Assembly (NCBI GenBank): GCA_900128585.1
Contig: LT642184.1
Location: 1-39,244 of the forward strand
From: Stramenopiles sp. TOSAG23-3
Lineage: Eukaryota; Sar
Reading direction: 5' to 3'
Length of the DNA: 39,244 nt
This document shows positions 7,467 through 16,779 of the stretch, in pieces. Position 1 is the stretch's first letter; every line of letters starts with the position of its first letter. The notes beneath the pieces are model-generated. The model was not told the DNA's origin. It saw nothing but the letters and a program-made list of their open reading frames with translations, and made no database searches. Made by a program: the position numbers and the translations under genes.

Positions 7467-8964
7467 GGTAGATTGTCAGTTATTCAGGTAGCTGTATTTA
7501 AAAGAAGAAAGCAAACGTTCTCCTGATTGGTAAGACAACACAAAATCGTTCCTTGAATTTTACTGTATAGTTTTGACCTGTTCAGTGCATGTAATAGTTG
7601 GAAGGAATCTTTTTGAATCATTGTTTTAATCCTTTCTTAACTTAGTTTGTTCACATCAAATAATAATCGATAATAAACTAAAAAACTATATATAATAATA
7701 GATGAATGTGATGAATAATAATAATAAATAATCAAATCAAATCAAAAAAGAAAGAAAAAAGAATATCAATCTTTATGCTATGTGTATTTAAATTATAATA
7801 ATAATTAATAAATAAATAATAATCTCCTCCAACTAACTAGACGACTATAATGTACACTACGGGTAGGGAATGAAGAAGATGAAAGAAATTGAATGAGAGA
7901 GAAGAAGATGGTTGGTAAAGAAATAACATCATCATAGCATCATCATTTCCAAAAAGTTATTAAAAAATAATAAATATAATAAAAAATAATAAATATTTAG
8001 ATGCTATGTCCTTCTATTTTGAAAAAACAACAACAAAAGAAGAAAGAAAGAAATGAACGAAGAAATGAACAAAATGAAAAAAGAAGAAGAAGAAAAAATG
8101 AAAATGAAAATGATGAAAAAAAGAAGAAGAGAAGAAGAAAAAAAGAAGAAGAAAGTTTTTCGAAAAGGCCTGCCAATTTTATATGGCTATATAAAGAATA
8201 CGATTGTATTATACAATGAAACATTATAATTAATATGAAATATATCATTCTAGAATGTACAATTGATTTATTAAATATATAATATATAGTGAGAAATACT
8301 GTTATGTATACTTATTGTTTATGAAGTATATAAATAAAACCTTGTTTTTCATTCGATGCCATCCTATACCTATGGTATATAGTAATATACAATTACACAG
8401 CATCAAATAAATTAAAAATGGAATGGACGGACGGACGGACGGAGAAGACAAAAAGTGATTTTTCTTCTTCAGGAAAATGCGTTAACAGATACACAGTAAC
8501 ACAGCATCAAGAACGAATTATTTTTATTTTTTTTCTTCTCCTTTCTTTCTTTTCTTTCTTCTTAAATATTTAATTACAGTATTAAATAACTAACACTTCC
8601 TTCATAATACAATATGAAATGAAAAGGAGGAGGTACCATAGGAGCAAACTAACTGTATTTTATTATTTCCCTTCTACTATTCTATTCTATTATTATTAGT
8701 ACTAGTCTATTATTGCGGGGTGGCGGCGGCGGGGAGGATGGATGATATAATAATATAATAATAATAAAATATTATTATTGTATATTGAATAAACAAAAAG
8801 AAGAAGAAGCATTGATGGATTAACTGAGCAATAAGTTTTACAATTTATGTACAATTGTTTAGGTTGTTTCGAAATGAGTGCATTGATCTTATTGTAAACT
8901 CAAACAAAAGACACGAGGAAGTCGTTTGTTCAAGAAGAAAACGGATTCGTACAAGACAACAAGG
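7467..8964. other. 1.5-kb divergent intergenic region, repeat-rich
   Basis: Lies between the divergent SPAG1 (minus) and small mitochondrial-type (plus) genes, so it should hold both promoters. It is strongly AT-rich. It contains A/G-rich purine tracts (8030-8160), a (GGAC)n run at 8425-8442, a pyrimidine tract near 8521-8562, a G-rich stretch (8715-8740) and several AATAAT runs. The open frames seen on both strands near 8000-8250 follow from the low-complexity tract. No gene or RNA is recognised. Confidence 0.6.
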
Positions 8965-9207
8965 ATGGGATTTTTTACTGGTGCCGTGTGTGGGCTTGGC
9001 GTGCAACTATACTCGAACACTGTCCGCCGCCTTCCGCTGATGCGACACCCCTGGGAACACGTATTAGCTATGGGTATCGGGGGCTTCATTGCCACCAGAA
9101 TAGTGGCCGTAGAGGAAGACACGAGGGCGGATTTGAACACTATGTTGCTCGATTACAAAAAGTTTGGACTTCCGAAGTTTGCAAAGGCGAAGGAGAGCGA
9201 AGAGTAA
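8965..9207 (+). CDS. Small membrane protein, possibly complex I accessory subunit
   Basis: A protein of 80 aa from the ATG at 8965 (the open frame reaches back to a TTG at 8926). It begins with a short hydrophobic stretch (FFTGAVCGLGVQLYSN), then RRLPLMRHPWEHV, a second short hydrophobic helix (33-49, VLAMGIGGFIATRIVAV) and a charged tail. The size, the single short helix and the basic RHPWEHV segment resemble the small single-helix accessory subunits of mitochondrial NADH dehydrogenase (the NDUFA3/B-type and plant-type small subunits). I cannot name the subunit from sequence alone. GC-rich codons inside an AT-rich surround and a clean ATG support it as a real gene. A structural or profile search would decide. 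Confidence 0.7.
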   Translation: MGFFTGAVCGLGVQLYSNTVRRLPLMRHPWEHVLAMGIGGFIATRIVAVEEDTRADLNTMLLDYKKFGLPKFAKAKESEE

Positions 9208-9392
9208 GCCCATTGCGCCGAAACAAGGTCGGACGACGCGGGGGGGTGGTGCAGCTCCTTTTCGGACTCTCGCCCCTTTTCACGTAGTAATTTAAAAGTT
9301 GGTATGTAATGTTTATTAATGACATTTTTAAAAAATCGTATATGTACATTAAGAATTTTACATAAAAGTGCACGAGCACACGGACCCCCCCT

Positions 9393-10799
9393 CTACACTA
9401 CCGGAAACGTTTCGTCCAGCACTTTGTCCGGGATCAGCTGGAGAGCGTCTTCTACAATTAACCGGAACTCTCCCAACTTCTTTATGTTGGACGATTGGTT
9501 CAAACGGTGCCGCCATTGTTTACCACCAGGCACGCCCGTGAACAGATAAGTCAGCGGTCTCAGGAGCCGCTGGGTGGGGTTTTTCTCTGACGCCGGGGCA
9601 ACGTGCGTAATGTAGTGCTCCCCATACTCGAGGTAGTTCTCGATCGCTTGCCTCCGGGACAGCCCAGGGTTCTTGCCCCCATAAATCACCCGGTCGGCAT
9701 CTGCAAATGCCCAAGGGTTGTGCCAAGCCCCTCTCCCAATCATAACTCCCCGAAGCTTCGTTTTCCTGTCACCCACGCCCCAAGCGCCGCCCGCCGCGTC
9801 CGCCGCCAGGGGCACCCTGTGCCCCAACGCGTCCGCCAGGGTCAAAATCCCACCGTTGATTGAAAAGTCATTCTCGGGGAAATCTTCCGCGATTCTATAC
9901 ACCCGGTCGTACATCAACGGCGGAATGGTCCGGTTCTCGTGGGTTGAGAGACCGTCCAAGATGCACTTGCGCGCGTGGATAATGTAATGTTTCACCCCTG
10001 AGTCGTTAACGACATTTATAAAATTGGCCAAATCCTCGTAGGTGTCCACGTCGTCTGCTCCCAAACGACATTTGACCGTGACGGGGATGCGCACCGCCGC
10101 CCGCATCGCAGCGCAGCAGTCTCGCACGACCTCTGGGTGGAGCATCAGCCGAGCACCGAAGCATCTGCCAGACACGCGACTGCTCGGGCACCCCACGTTC
10201 AAGTCAATCTCTTCAAACCCCCACTCCTCGCAAATCGCTGCCACCTTCGCAAGCTTGCCCGGGTCGTTGCCGCCCAACTGCACGGTCAACGGGTGCGTGC
10301 TTCTATTGTACCCCAAAAACTGCCTCAAGTTCTGCAGCTGGTACAATATCGTGTCGTCCACGATCATTTCAGTGTACAGCCGAGTGCGACGCGTGAACTG
10401 CCGCATCAAAAAATGGTAGTGATAGTCGGTCACTTTCATCATCGGCGCAATGCTCAACTCGAACCCGTCGCGAACGTCGCACGACGACAGGTGAGGGGTC
10501 GGCTCTATTTCCCAAGGCATATTGTTCGAGACGAACTGGTCCACGGTTACCTGTGGTGGGAGTATTACCCTGCTAGGCTTGCCATTTGCTACACTACCGG
10601 CATACTTCTCTTCTTCCTCCAGCACGCATTTTGCTATAGTCGCCATGCTTCGACGGGCCCTCACGCCGCAAAGCCCTCGGGGTAGTCTTGACGCGGAAAG
10701 TGCAGAGCGCTCAGGGCGTGATCCAACAATAGGGTGACGTCCCTTGCGGTTCAATTTTATTAAATTAGTACGTATAAACAATGATCGACTCCAAAGCAT
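9393..10799 (-). CDS. dusA: tRNA-dihydrouridine synthase, DusA type
   Basis: A protein of 468 aa; an alternative start at the ATG at 10646 gives 417 aa. The extra 51 residues are Arg-rich with one acidic residue (MLWSRSLFIRTNLIK...) and could be a mitochondrial or plastid presequence. The flavin-binding TIM barrel is complete: SIAPMMKVTDYHYHFL (116-131), TEMI, VQLGGNDP, IDLNVGCPSSRVSGRCFGARLM, TVKCRLGADD (K243), IIHARK (H275), SINGG, GVMIGRGAWHNPW, and a DusA-type C-terminal helical part. The enzyme reduces uridine in the tRNA D-loop with FMN and NADPH. Oddity: the cysteine that bacterial DusA carries after FGA (FGACLM) is Arg217 here, while Cys213 sits four residues upstream in GRCFGA. As I recall, plant and algal DusA-like proteins share this shift. 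Convergent with the small upstream gene across 185 bp. Confidence 0.93.
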   Translation of the reverse strand: MLWSRSLFIRTNLIKLNRKGRHPIVGSRPERSALSASRLPRGLCGVRARRSMATIAKCVLEEEEKYAGSVANGKPSRVILPPQVTVDQFVSNNMPWEIEPTPHLSSCDVRDGFELSIAPMMKVTDYHYHFLMRQFTRRTRLYTEMIVDDTILYQLQNLRQFLGYNRSTHPLTVQLGGNDPGKLAKVAAICEEWGFEEIDLNVGCPSSRVSGRCFGARLMLHPEVVRDCCAAMRAAVRIPVTVKCRLGADDVDTYEDLANFINVVNDSGVKHYIIHARKCILDGLSTHENRTIPPLMYDRVYRIAEDFPENDFSINGGILTLADALGHRVPLAADAAGGAWGVGDRKTKLRGVMIGRGAWHNPWAFADADRVIYGGKNPGLSRRQAIENYLEYGEHYITHVAPASEKNPTQRLLRPLTYLFTGVPGGKQWRHRLNQSSNIKKLGEFRLIVEDALQLIPDKVLDETFPVV

Positions 10800-11778
10800 T
10801 CCCTATTCGCCCCCGCACGAACTCGATCTCACTCTCGCCCTCGTACACACTATTTCTCCATGTGCGTATCAATCCACCTGTCCACTTCATCAATCTTTTT
10901 TCATCTTTCTATCCATATACATATATACAATATACAACATATACTACATTTGAATAATAACAAAAAAAAGAACAAAGAAGAAGAAGAAGAACAACAAAAA
11001 AAAACAAAAACAAAAAAACAAAAAATGATGATGAGAGAAAAGAAGAGAAGAAGAAAGCAGAAGGTGATTGGTTGGGGCGGTGGTGATGGGAGGAATAATA
11101 ATAGCACAGCAGGTATATTATTATTTAAGGTAAATTAATATATAATATATATTGTAAGTTATTATATATTATAGTATAAGTGTATGAAATGTTTATTATT
11201 AATATTGGTATACCTTAGCAAAAACAGAAGAAAAGGAGTTTCGAAATACAGCCTATATTTCGTAAGAAGTAAGAAGAAAAGGGGCGGGACCACTTTGTAG
11301 TACAACCTCCTGTGCAGTAGTAGTACTTGGTATAATTAATAATATAATTAGGTGTTATTTATTATTATTTATAGATCAAACGTTTAGGAGTTAGAGCACA
11401 GCACGCACAGAGCAGGACGGATGCTGCCAGTAGTAAAAGAATGTGTTGTGATTATTATTTATTATTATTATTATTATTATTAATTTTTTTTATTTATTAT
11501 TATTATTATTATTTGTCATTTTTTTTGTCATTTTTTTTTTGTGCTTTTTTTGTTTCGTTCTTGTTGCCGGTAGTAACGTATTTTTTCACGTGTGGGACAT
11601 CAACTCCCCACAACATTTCTTTTCCACTATTGCCGATTCGGATTCTAACGCGGTGCATTTCTCGACAAGCAGGATCGTGTGATAGCAGATTCCCGCTGCG
11701 TATATGTACATAGCAGCCAGCCGGAGTGTTTTTAGAACAGACACTTGGGGAGCACCGACGTAAGCCCACGCGTACACA
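10800..11778. other. Divergent intergenic region with ATT microsatellites
   Basis: Lies between dusA (minus) and the type II membrane protein gene (plus). It holds CAACAAAAAA and GAAGAA low-complexity tracts (10953-11070) and (ATT)n runs at 11455-11515. The short open frames here consist of these repeats. No gene is supported. Confidence 0.6.
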
Positions 11779-12900
11779 ATGTCTTCAAAACTGTTGAAAC
11801 AGGGCGCCTTTAAACTTAAAAAAAACGGAGAAGCGGGCGCCACTTCATTATCGAAACCTCCTACATCGACCTCTCCCAGTAAACAGAACCCGAAACAGAC
11901 CAAGGTGGCACCTTTGAAGCCACCGAAGGGAATTGTTAGAAGCGACACGTTCAAAAAAAAGTCTGCCGCGAAGTCCCTTGCAGCTTTCGCTGGAAAACCA
12001 GCAAAGACCCCGGCGAAGAAAAAAAAGAAGAGGCGCCGCGCCTCCGCATTTACTAGGTGCAAACGAAGGTGCGATCGCCGAAAAAAAGACTGCAGAGAAC
12101 ATGGAAAACAAAGGTGTAAAATATTAATGATTTGTCTGATGTGGCTATCGTCGTTGCTCGGCGTCTTTGCATATTTTTCGTCACTTTCGGGTTGCTCTAT
12201 TGCGGACAAGTTGGTCGTCACAGAGACCGAAACAGGGTTTGGAGACGGTTACTTGAGCTGCCCGGGTCGCTACGGTGGGTATTACGTCTGTGTTGACAAA
12301 GGGGAATGGAATTGCCACCGTCGTTTTGAGCTTTGCAACCCGCACAGCTGGGCAATTGGGATGTATAAGGACCCGACGTGCATAGAGTATGACGATTCTG
12401 TATTACAGCCCAGGATTGCCGCCAGGCGCGACTCTGCTCCCAGCGAGCAAGTTTACGCAAGCAATTTTACGTTCAAAGGTGGCGAAACTATGGAGTTTGT
12501 AAATAATATATGGCTTCCACAACTCGGCGCTGTGCCAGAAAAAGCATACCCGGACTCTCTGTTGGTGGGCTTATCGAAGAACGACGCCGGCCTTGCACAG
12601 GAGGTGCCCCCGGCGTTTTTGAAACACGATTACTTTTTTGGAACTTACATTTTTGGCTTGAATGAAATGGGCACAAACGAAGCACCGAAGAAGTTTTTTG
12701 AAATCAGCATCCTGGAATGTAAGCAACTGACGTTCACTGTAGATGAGGGGGGGGAAGAAGTTGAAAAACGTTTGTACGCGATGATAGAGCCATGGTGCGA
12801 AGAAGGCGAGGTAATTCCTGGCGTACACAAACGAGACGTTCCACCCAGCGATTTGTATATTAAAGTCCCCAAGCGCAGCGCCAACGAACTAGCAATTTAG
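11779..12900 (+). CDS. Type II single-pass membrane protein, unknown family
   Basis: A protein of 373 aa from an ATG at 11779. Residues 1-93 are Lys/Pro/Ser-rich and strongly basic (cytosolic by the positive-inside rule). A Cys patch follows at 94, 98, 105 and 113 (CKRRCDRRKKDC), then one transmembrane helix at 114-137 (ILMICLMWLSSLLGVFAYFSSL). The large C-terminal part faces the lumen or outside and has spaced cysteines at 139, 161, 171, 179, 186 and 201 (YYVCVDKGEWNCHRRFELC), suggesting disulfides, and an N-glycosylation-like NFT. The cysteines next to the membrane could be palmitoylated. No enzyme motif is recognised. The basic tail may bind phospholipid or nucleic acid, which is a guess only. 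Confidence 0.8.
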   Translation: MSSKLLKQGAFKLKKNGEAGATSLSKPPTSTSPSKQNPKQTKVAPLKPPKGIVRSDTFKKKSAAKSLAAFAGKPAKTPAKKKKKRRRASAFTRCKRRCDRRKKDCREHGKQRCKILMICLMWLSSLLGVFAYFSSLSGCSIADKLVVTETETGFGDGYLSCPGRYGGYYVCVDKGEWNCHRRFELCNPHSWAIGMYKDPTCIEYDDSVLQPRIAARRDSAPSEQVYASNFTFKGGETMEFVNNIWLPQLGAVPEKAYPDSLLVGLSKNDAGLAQEVPPAFLKHDYFFGTYIFGLNEMGTNEAPKKFFEISILECKQLTFTVDEGGEEVEKRLYAMIEPWCEEGEVIPGVHKRDVPPSDLYIKVPKRSANELAI

Positions 12901-13078
12901 GACCCTCGCCAGGTTTAACGGTGTTAAACTTTAAATTTATGAAATGTTTAAGAATTTGAAGAAGAGATATATTATGTATGCAAGATCCCCCCATAAAATA
13001 AGAATGCGTATTGATACTAGTTTAAGAAGTTAGAACAGACAATCTCCGTTCATAATTCGTAGAGGGCACCACCGTCCT

Positions 13079-14023
13079 TTACCTAAAACTTTTCCCCTTG
13101 TGGGATCGTCTGCTTTCCCGCCTGTTTTTCCTTTCATCGCCTGTGGATCGCTTCTTCTTCTCTTCCTTGGGCTTCTTCTTCTTCTTCTTTGCCTTTTCTT
13201 TTTCCCTGGCCTTCCGCGCCGACGCAAGCCGGCGATTCTTTTCGTCCTCCTTCTCCTTTAACTTTGCCAAGCGCTTTGCTTCCTTCGCTGCAATTCGTGC
13301 GGCAAACGTAGCCCGCTTCCAAAAACAAATCCAATACTGCAAAGCACCCATTCTCCGCTTCACTTCTTTGTCTCTTAGCTTTTGCTTGCGTTCGATTTCT
13401 TTCTGCTTTGCGTCTTCTATTTTCTTTATCTCTCCTAAGCGTTCGTCGTCCAGGTCTCTCTGCTTCCCGATCCACCATTTTGACGAAAGCGTCGCATCCA
13501 TCATCTTCGTTTGCAAACGATAGGCTGGAAAGAGCAACATTGGAAATTCCTGGTCCATAGTAGTGAACTCTCCGAAATCGATCTTTCCATCTCCGTTTTT
13601 ATCGAACTTTTCCATCGCGGACTTTGCGTTTCCACTGAGCATATTATCGTGCAGCAAATCGATCAGCGCTGCCAGCTCGTCGGCTTCTATATATCCATTT
13701 TTGTCTTTATCAAAAATGTAAAAACAGAATTTTCTTATATCCACTCTGCCGAACATACAGTACGTTGATACGACTGTCATAAATTCTGAAAAGTCCAGCT
13801 GAGCGTTGTTATCTATGTCTATCAACTCAAATATAGTATCTCCGAACAGAGATCTTTTTTCCCCAAGCATCTTGTAAAACTCATCGATGTCAATTGCACC
13901 ACTTTTGTCCTTGTCGTAGCTTTTGAAAGCCTTCCATAGCTTGGCAATGTCTTTTTTTTCCATTTTCAACAAATCAATCTGCTTTTGCATCTTATCGTCT
14001 GGAATAGGAATTTTTTGCCCCAT
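13079..14023 (-). CDS. Four-EF-hand calcium-binding protein with coiled-coil tail
   Basis: A protein of 314 aa starting at the ATG at 14023. Four EF-hand loops are visible: DKDKSGAIDIDEF (about 37-49), DIDNNAQLDFSEF (about 68-80, less canonical), DKDKNGYIEADEL (about 105-117) and DKNGDGKIDFGEF (about 141-153). The spacing is like that of calcineurin B-type proteins. After the last hand comes FPMLLFPAYRLQTKM, a hydrophobic segment I associate with a family of protist EF-hand proteins. A long Lys/Arg/Glu-rich helix (about 200-314) ends in KKKKKK clusters. It is probably a calcium-regulated structural or flagellar protein. The exact partner cannot be told. Codons are AT-rich at third positions, unlike SPAG1. 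Convergent with the previous gene across 178 bp. Confidence 0.88.
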   Translation of the reverse strand: MGQKIPIPDDKMQKQIDLLKMEKKDIAKLWKAFKSYDKDKSGAIDIDEFYKMLGEKRSLFGDTIFELIDIDNNAQLDFSEFMTVVSTYCMFGRVDIRKFCFYIFDKDKNGYIEADELAALIDLLHDNMLSGNAKSAMEKFDKNGDGKIDFGEFTTMDQEFPMLLFPAYRLQTKMMDATLSSKWWIGKQRDLDDERLGEIKKIEDAKQKEIERKQKLRDKEVKRRMGALQYWICFWKRATFAARIAAKEAKRLAKLKEKEDEKNRRLASARKAREKEKAKKKKKKPKEEKKKRSTGDERKNRRESRRSHKGKSFR

Positions 14024-14844
14024 ACTTGTTGCTTGCTCTTGCGGTCACAGATTGGTATGGTGCGTGTGGGTTTGAAAATGCGGAAGATCGAAACGCTTAT
14101 CTGAATACGTACAGTGGTTTCGTAACATGTGAAGTTTGTTGACTTCCGGTAAGTTTGGACAAGTGGGTTTTCCCATACTGGTTTTCAGTCAAGTTTAAAT
14201 CAGTCGAATAGTTATAACCGCTGAAAAAAAAAGAACGAAGAACGACGACGACGGCGACGACGAGGACGACGACAGAAGACAGCTCCGGTACGGTACCATA
14301 CCGGAACCATTCTACAGGTATAATAACTACGTACACTACGGTAGGGTTTGATAGATAATAAGGTGAGCTTCTCATCAATTCCTTTTATTACCGTATTACT
14401 ACTTACTACGTTACGTAGTATCAAACAAGGCAAAAGGCACCAACAAGTAGAGCAAAAAAACGGATAAACATCAACAGGGAGAGAGCATCAGGAACGAGGC
14501 TGACCCTTGCAGTGACTTTGTGTTAACTTTTCAAGTACACCCAGTAGCACCGGAGGAGGAATATGAAAAAAGGATAGATAAAAATAAGTAAAAAATGAGA
14601 TGGTATAAAATAATGTACAATAATTATCTACTCCTTCTTCTACTTGGTGGTACGGTACTCCTCTGCTCCTACGGTATTTTGTCGTTTTTGTTTTGTTTTA
14701 CTTGATTGTTGTATTAATATTCTTAACTTGGTGACTATGACACCAAATCATTGCTTCAAATTTCAAGTGTTGGCAAATGTTTTTTGCGTTCGAAAAGAGA
14801 TTGTGAAGTAAAAAGCAAGGGAATTGTTGGACGCGACGGGGCAC
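14024..14844. other. Divergent intergenic region
   Basis: Promoter region shared by the EF-hand gene (minus) and the RPxSA/TA gene (plus). It includes a CGA-rich stretch (14236-14277) and KpnI-like palindromic sequence around 14285-14305 (CCGGTACGGTACCATACCGG). No gene seen. Confidence 0.6.
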
Positions 14845-15960
14845 ATGAACAATAGAAGGGATTTTAGAAGCGGGACGACATGGGGTCAGTGGAGGATTCC
14901 TCAACTCTCTCCAGCTTACCATAACTCGAAAAGCCTTAGGGCGCCAAAGTATACTGTCAGTAGACTACGTGTGGGTTTTGGATCGATAAACATTGAGCAA
15001 GTTGACATGGCAAGAAAACGGAATATGTATAGAATCCCTAGGTCGTCTGCAAAGGCAGTAAAATCCCATCATAAAGCTTTAAACCCATTAGCGAATAGCG
15101 CAAATTCGAACGATTGGATCCCAGAAAGATCCACGGCTAAGGCGTACGCTAGTAAACGAGGGCAAACGCCCAAACCCAGCAAGTATACGAAAAAACAGTC
15201 GCCAAATACGATTTTGACAGATGCAACCTTAAAGAAACAGCTAAATGCCAAAAGAAGAGCATACCGTGGCACGACAAACAACGGCGCGTATGTCCCCAGC
15301 GGGACTGTCAGGAGGCGACAACGCCCCTTGTCTGCCCCAGCAACACGGAAGAATAAAACACTTTTTCTCTTCTCTCACCATGGCAGCATTGCCGCATCTA
15401 GTACCACAGCGTTCCCAACAAGAAAAATAATTGTCCGCCGACCTCGACCGCAGACAGCCACGATTAGGAATAGCGACAGTGGCCTCAGACTTGGAAACTT
15501 CCCAAAACGTTCTGATGGCGAAGCATCAAAAAGTGCTCGCGAACGTCCATCAAGAACTAGACAGACCATCATCCAAGCGCCATCAGCTACTTCTACCAAC
15601 ACTGGGAACAGACTGACGCTGGACTTACATCTCCCGAAAGACTTAAATGCAGAGGGATCACAGATTCACGAGGACGCAACCATTCAGCCGTGGGGGTCAT
15701 ACGATGATTCGATTATATCGCCAAAGTCAAAAATTCAAACTAGCCAAACGATAGTTAAAGAGAATACTCCGTTGAGTGCAGAAGAGCCTGAAAGCACCTC
15801 GTATGTTGTTGGGGTGTCTTATACTCGATCCTCAAAATCGAAAACAATTCACAGGCGTCCGAAGTCTGCGAGGCAGACCCGGAGGAAAAGATCAGGATCC
15901 AAAAAGAAACAAAGGCGCCCAAAGACTGCTAGCCGTATGCGTCGGAAGAATAGGCCATAA
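14845..15960 (+). CDS. Basic protein with repeated RPxSA/RPxTA motifs
   Basis: A protein of 371 aa from the ATG at 14845. The frame opens at a TTG at 14824; a later ATG at 15007 is also possible. It is rich in Arg, Lys, Ser and Thr and has no predicted globular domain. A short motif recurs: RPLSA (160), RPQTA (201), RPKSA (338) and RPKTA (358), each within a basic patch. Arg-Pro-x-Ser/Thr-Ala motifs of this kind recur in disordered axonemal and microtubule-associated proteins of protists as I know them, so a ciliary or microtubule role is plausible, and the next gene is a tubulin-modifier relative. A nuclear or nucleic-acid-binding role is the alternative. It is a real gene by length and open frame. 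The function is unknown. Confidence 0.75.
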   Translation: MNNRRDFRSGTTWGQWRIPQLSPAYHNSKSLRAPKYTVSRLRVGFGSINIEQVDMARKRNMYRIPRSSAKAVKSHHKALNPLANSANSNDWIPERSTAKAYASKRGQTPKPSKYTKKQSPNTILTDATLKKQLNAKRRAYRGTTNNGAYVPSGTVRRRQRPLSAPATRKNKTLFLFSHHGSIAASSTTAFPTRKIIVRRPRPQTATIRNSDSGLRLGNFPKRSDGEASKSARERPSRTRQTIIQAPSATSTNTGNRLTLDLHLPKDLNAEGSQIHEDATIQPWGSYDDSIISPKSKIQTSQTIVKENTPLSAEEPESTSYVVGVSYTRSSKSKTIHRRPKSARQTRRKRSGSKKKQRRPKTASRMRRKNRP

Positions 15961-16779
15961 TTAATAAATATATTTTTCGGATGAGTGGTCTCTATCACTT
16001 TCTTCGTGCGTTGGAGGTTGGTTGATTGGTACCTATAATGCCATACTCTTATAATCAAACATCAGTATGCAAGGTGTGGTGGAATTATTATTATACGAGG
16101 ATGTACGGTTTTGTACCTGTACGTACCTACCGCAGCACGGGAATACAATATAAACACGATGATCCCAGGTACCGTACCTGGTATTAAATACCTGGTATAA
16201 TACTATATTTTACCCATTCCTGTTCCTTACTTGTACCTGGTATAAATATTATTAAATACCTGTGCCTGTCCTGTGCCGGTACCGGTACCGTAATAATAAT
16301 TAATATTATAATTTTTAATTTAAAATATTATTATTGTATTTAAAACTCTAAAGGCACTGACTGAGATAGACAGTTGTTTTTCTTCTTGCGTGGTACATAG
16401 CACTAGCATCGTTACCGAAAATCGTTTTTTAACAATTTTGCACCGGCGGTTCTATATAATAATATACTATTTAATACTACATTATACTAGTATTATACTA
16501 TATCGGTGTAATAATACCTAGTAGTCTACTACCATCACGCCGTTTTTTTCTTCTTCTCTTTCTTCAGAGCAGCTGTGTCGTCTAGCAGTGCCCCGTATAC
16601 GTTAGTTTGGAACGCCCACGTGGACAACTAACAATTGTGATAGTATAGAAAGAAGAATTTTTTTATGTTCCTGGCATCATAATCTTTCATGCAGTAACGT
16701 TCGTATACCAAACAATTTTTTTGGAAAGCTTCGCCCAGGCATAGATAGGCAGGGACCGTCTGCTTTAGCTCTGCGTACC
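15961..16779. other. Spacer with GGTACC palindromes and TACCTGGTAT repeats
   Basis: Tandem-gene spacer. Contains TACCTGGTAT at 16175-16184, 16189-16198 and 16234-16243, the near-perfect palindrome CCAGGTACCGTACCTGG (16165-16181), and a GCCGGTACCGGTACCG run near 16276-16291. No gene seen. Confidence 0.65.

Noticed and set aside
8000-8250. Paired open frames on both strands
   Set aside because: Encoded by GAA/TTC low-complexity sequence; no initiation context or domain.
11586-12221. Antisense 211-aa frame opposite the type II membrane protein
   Set aside because: It is a shadow of a Lys/Pro-rich gene with good ATG and membrane topology on the plus strand.
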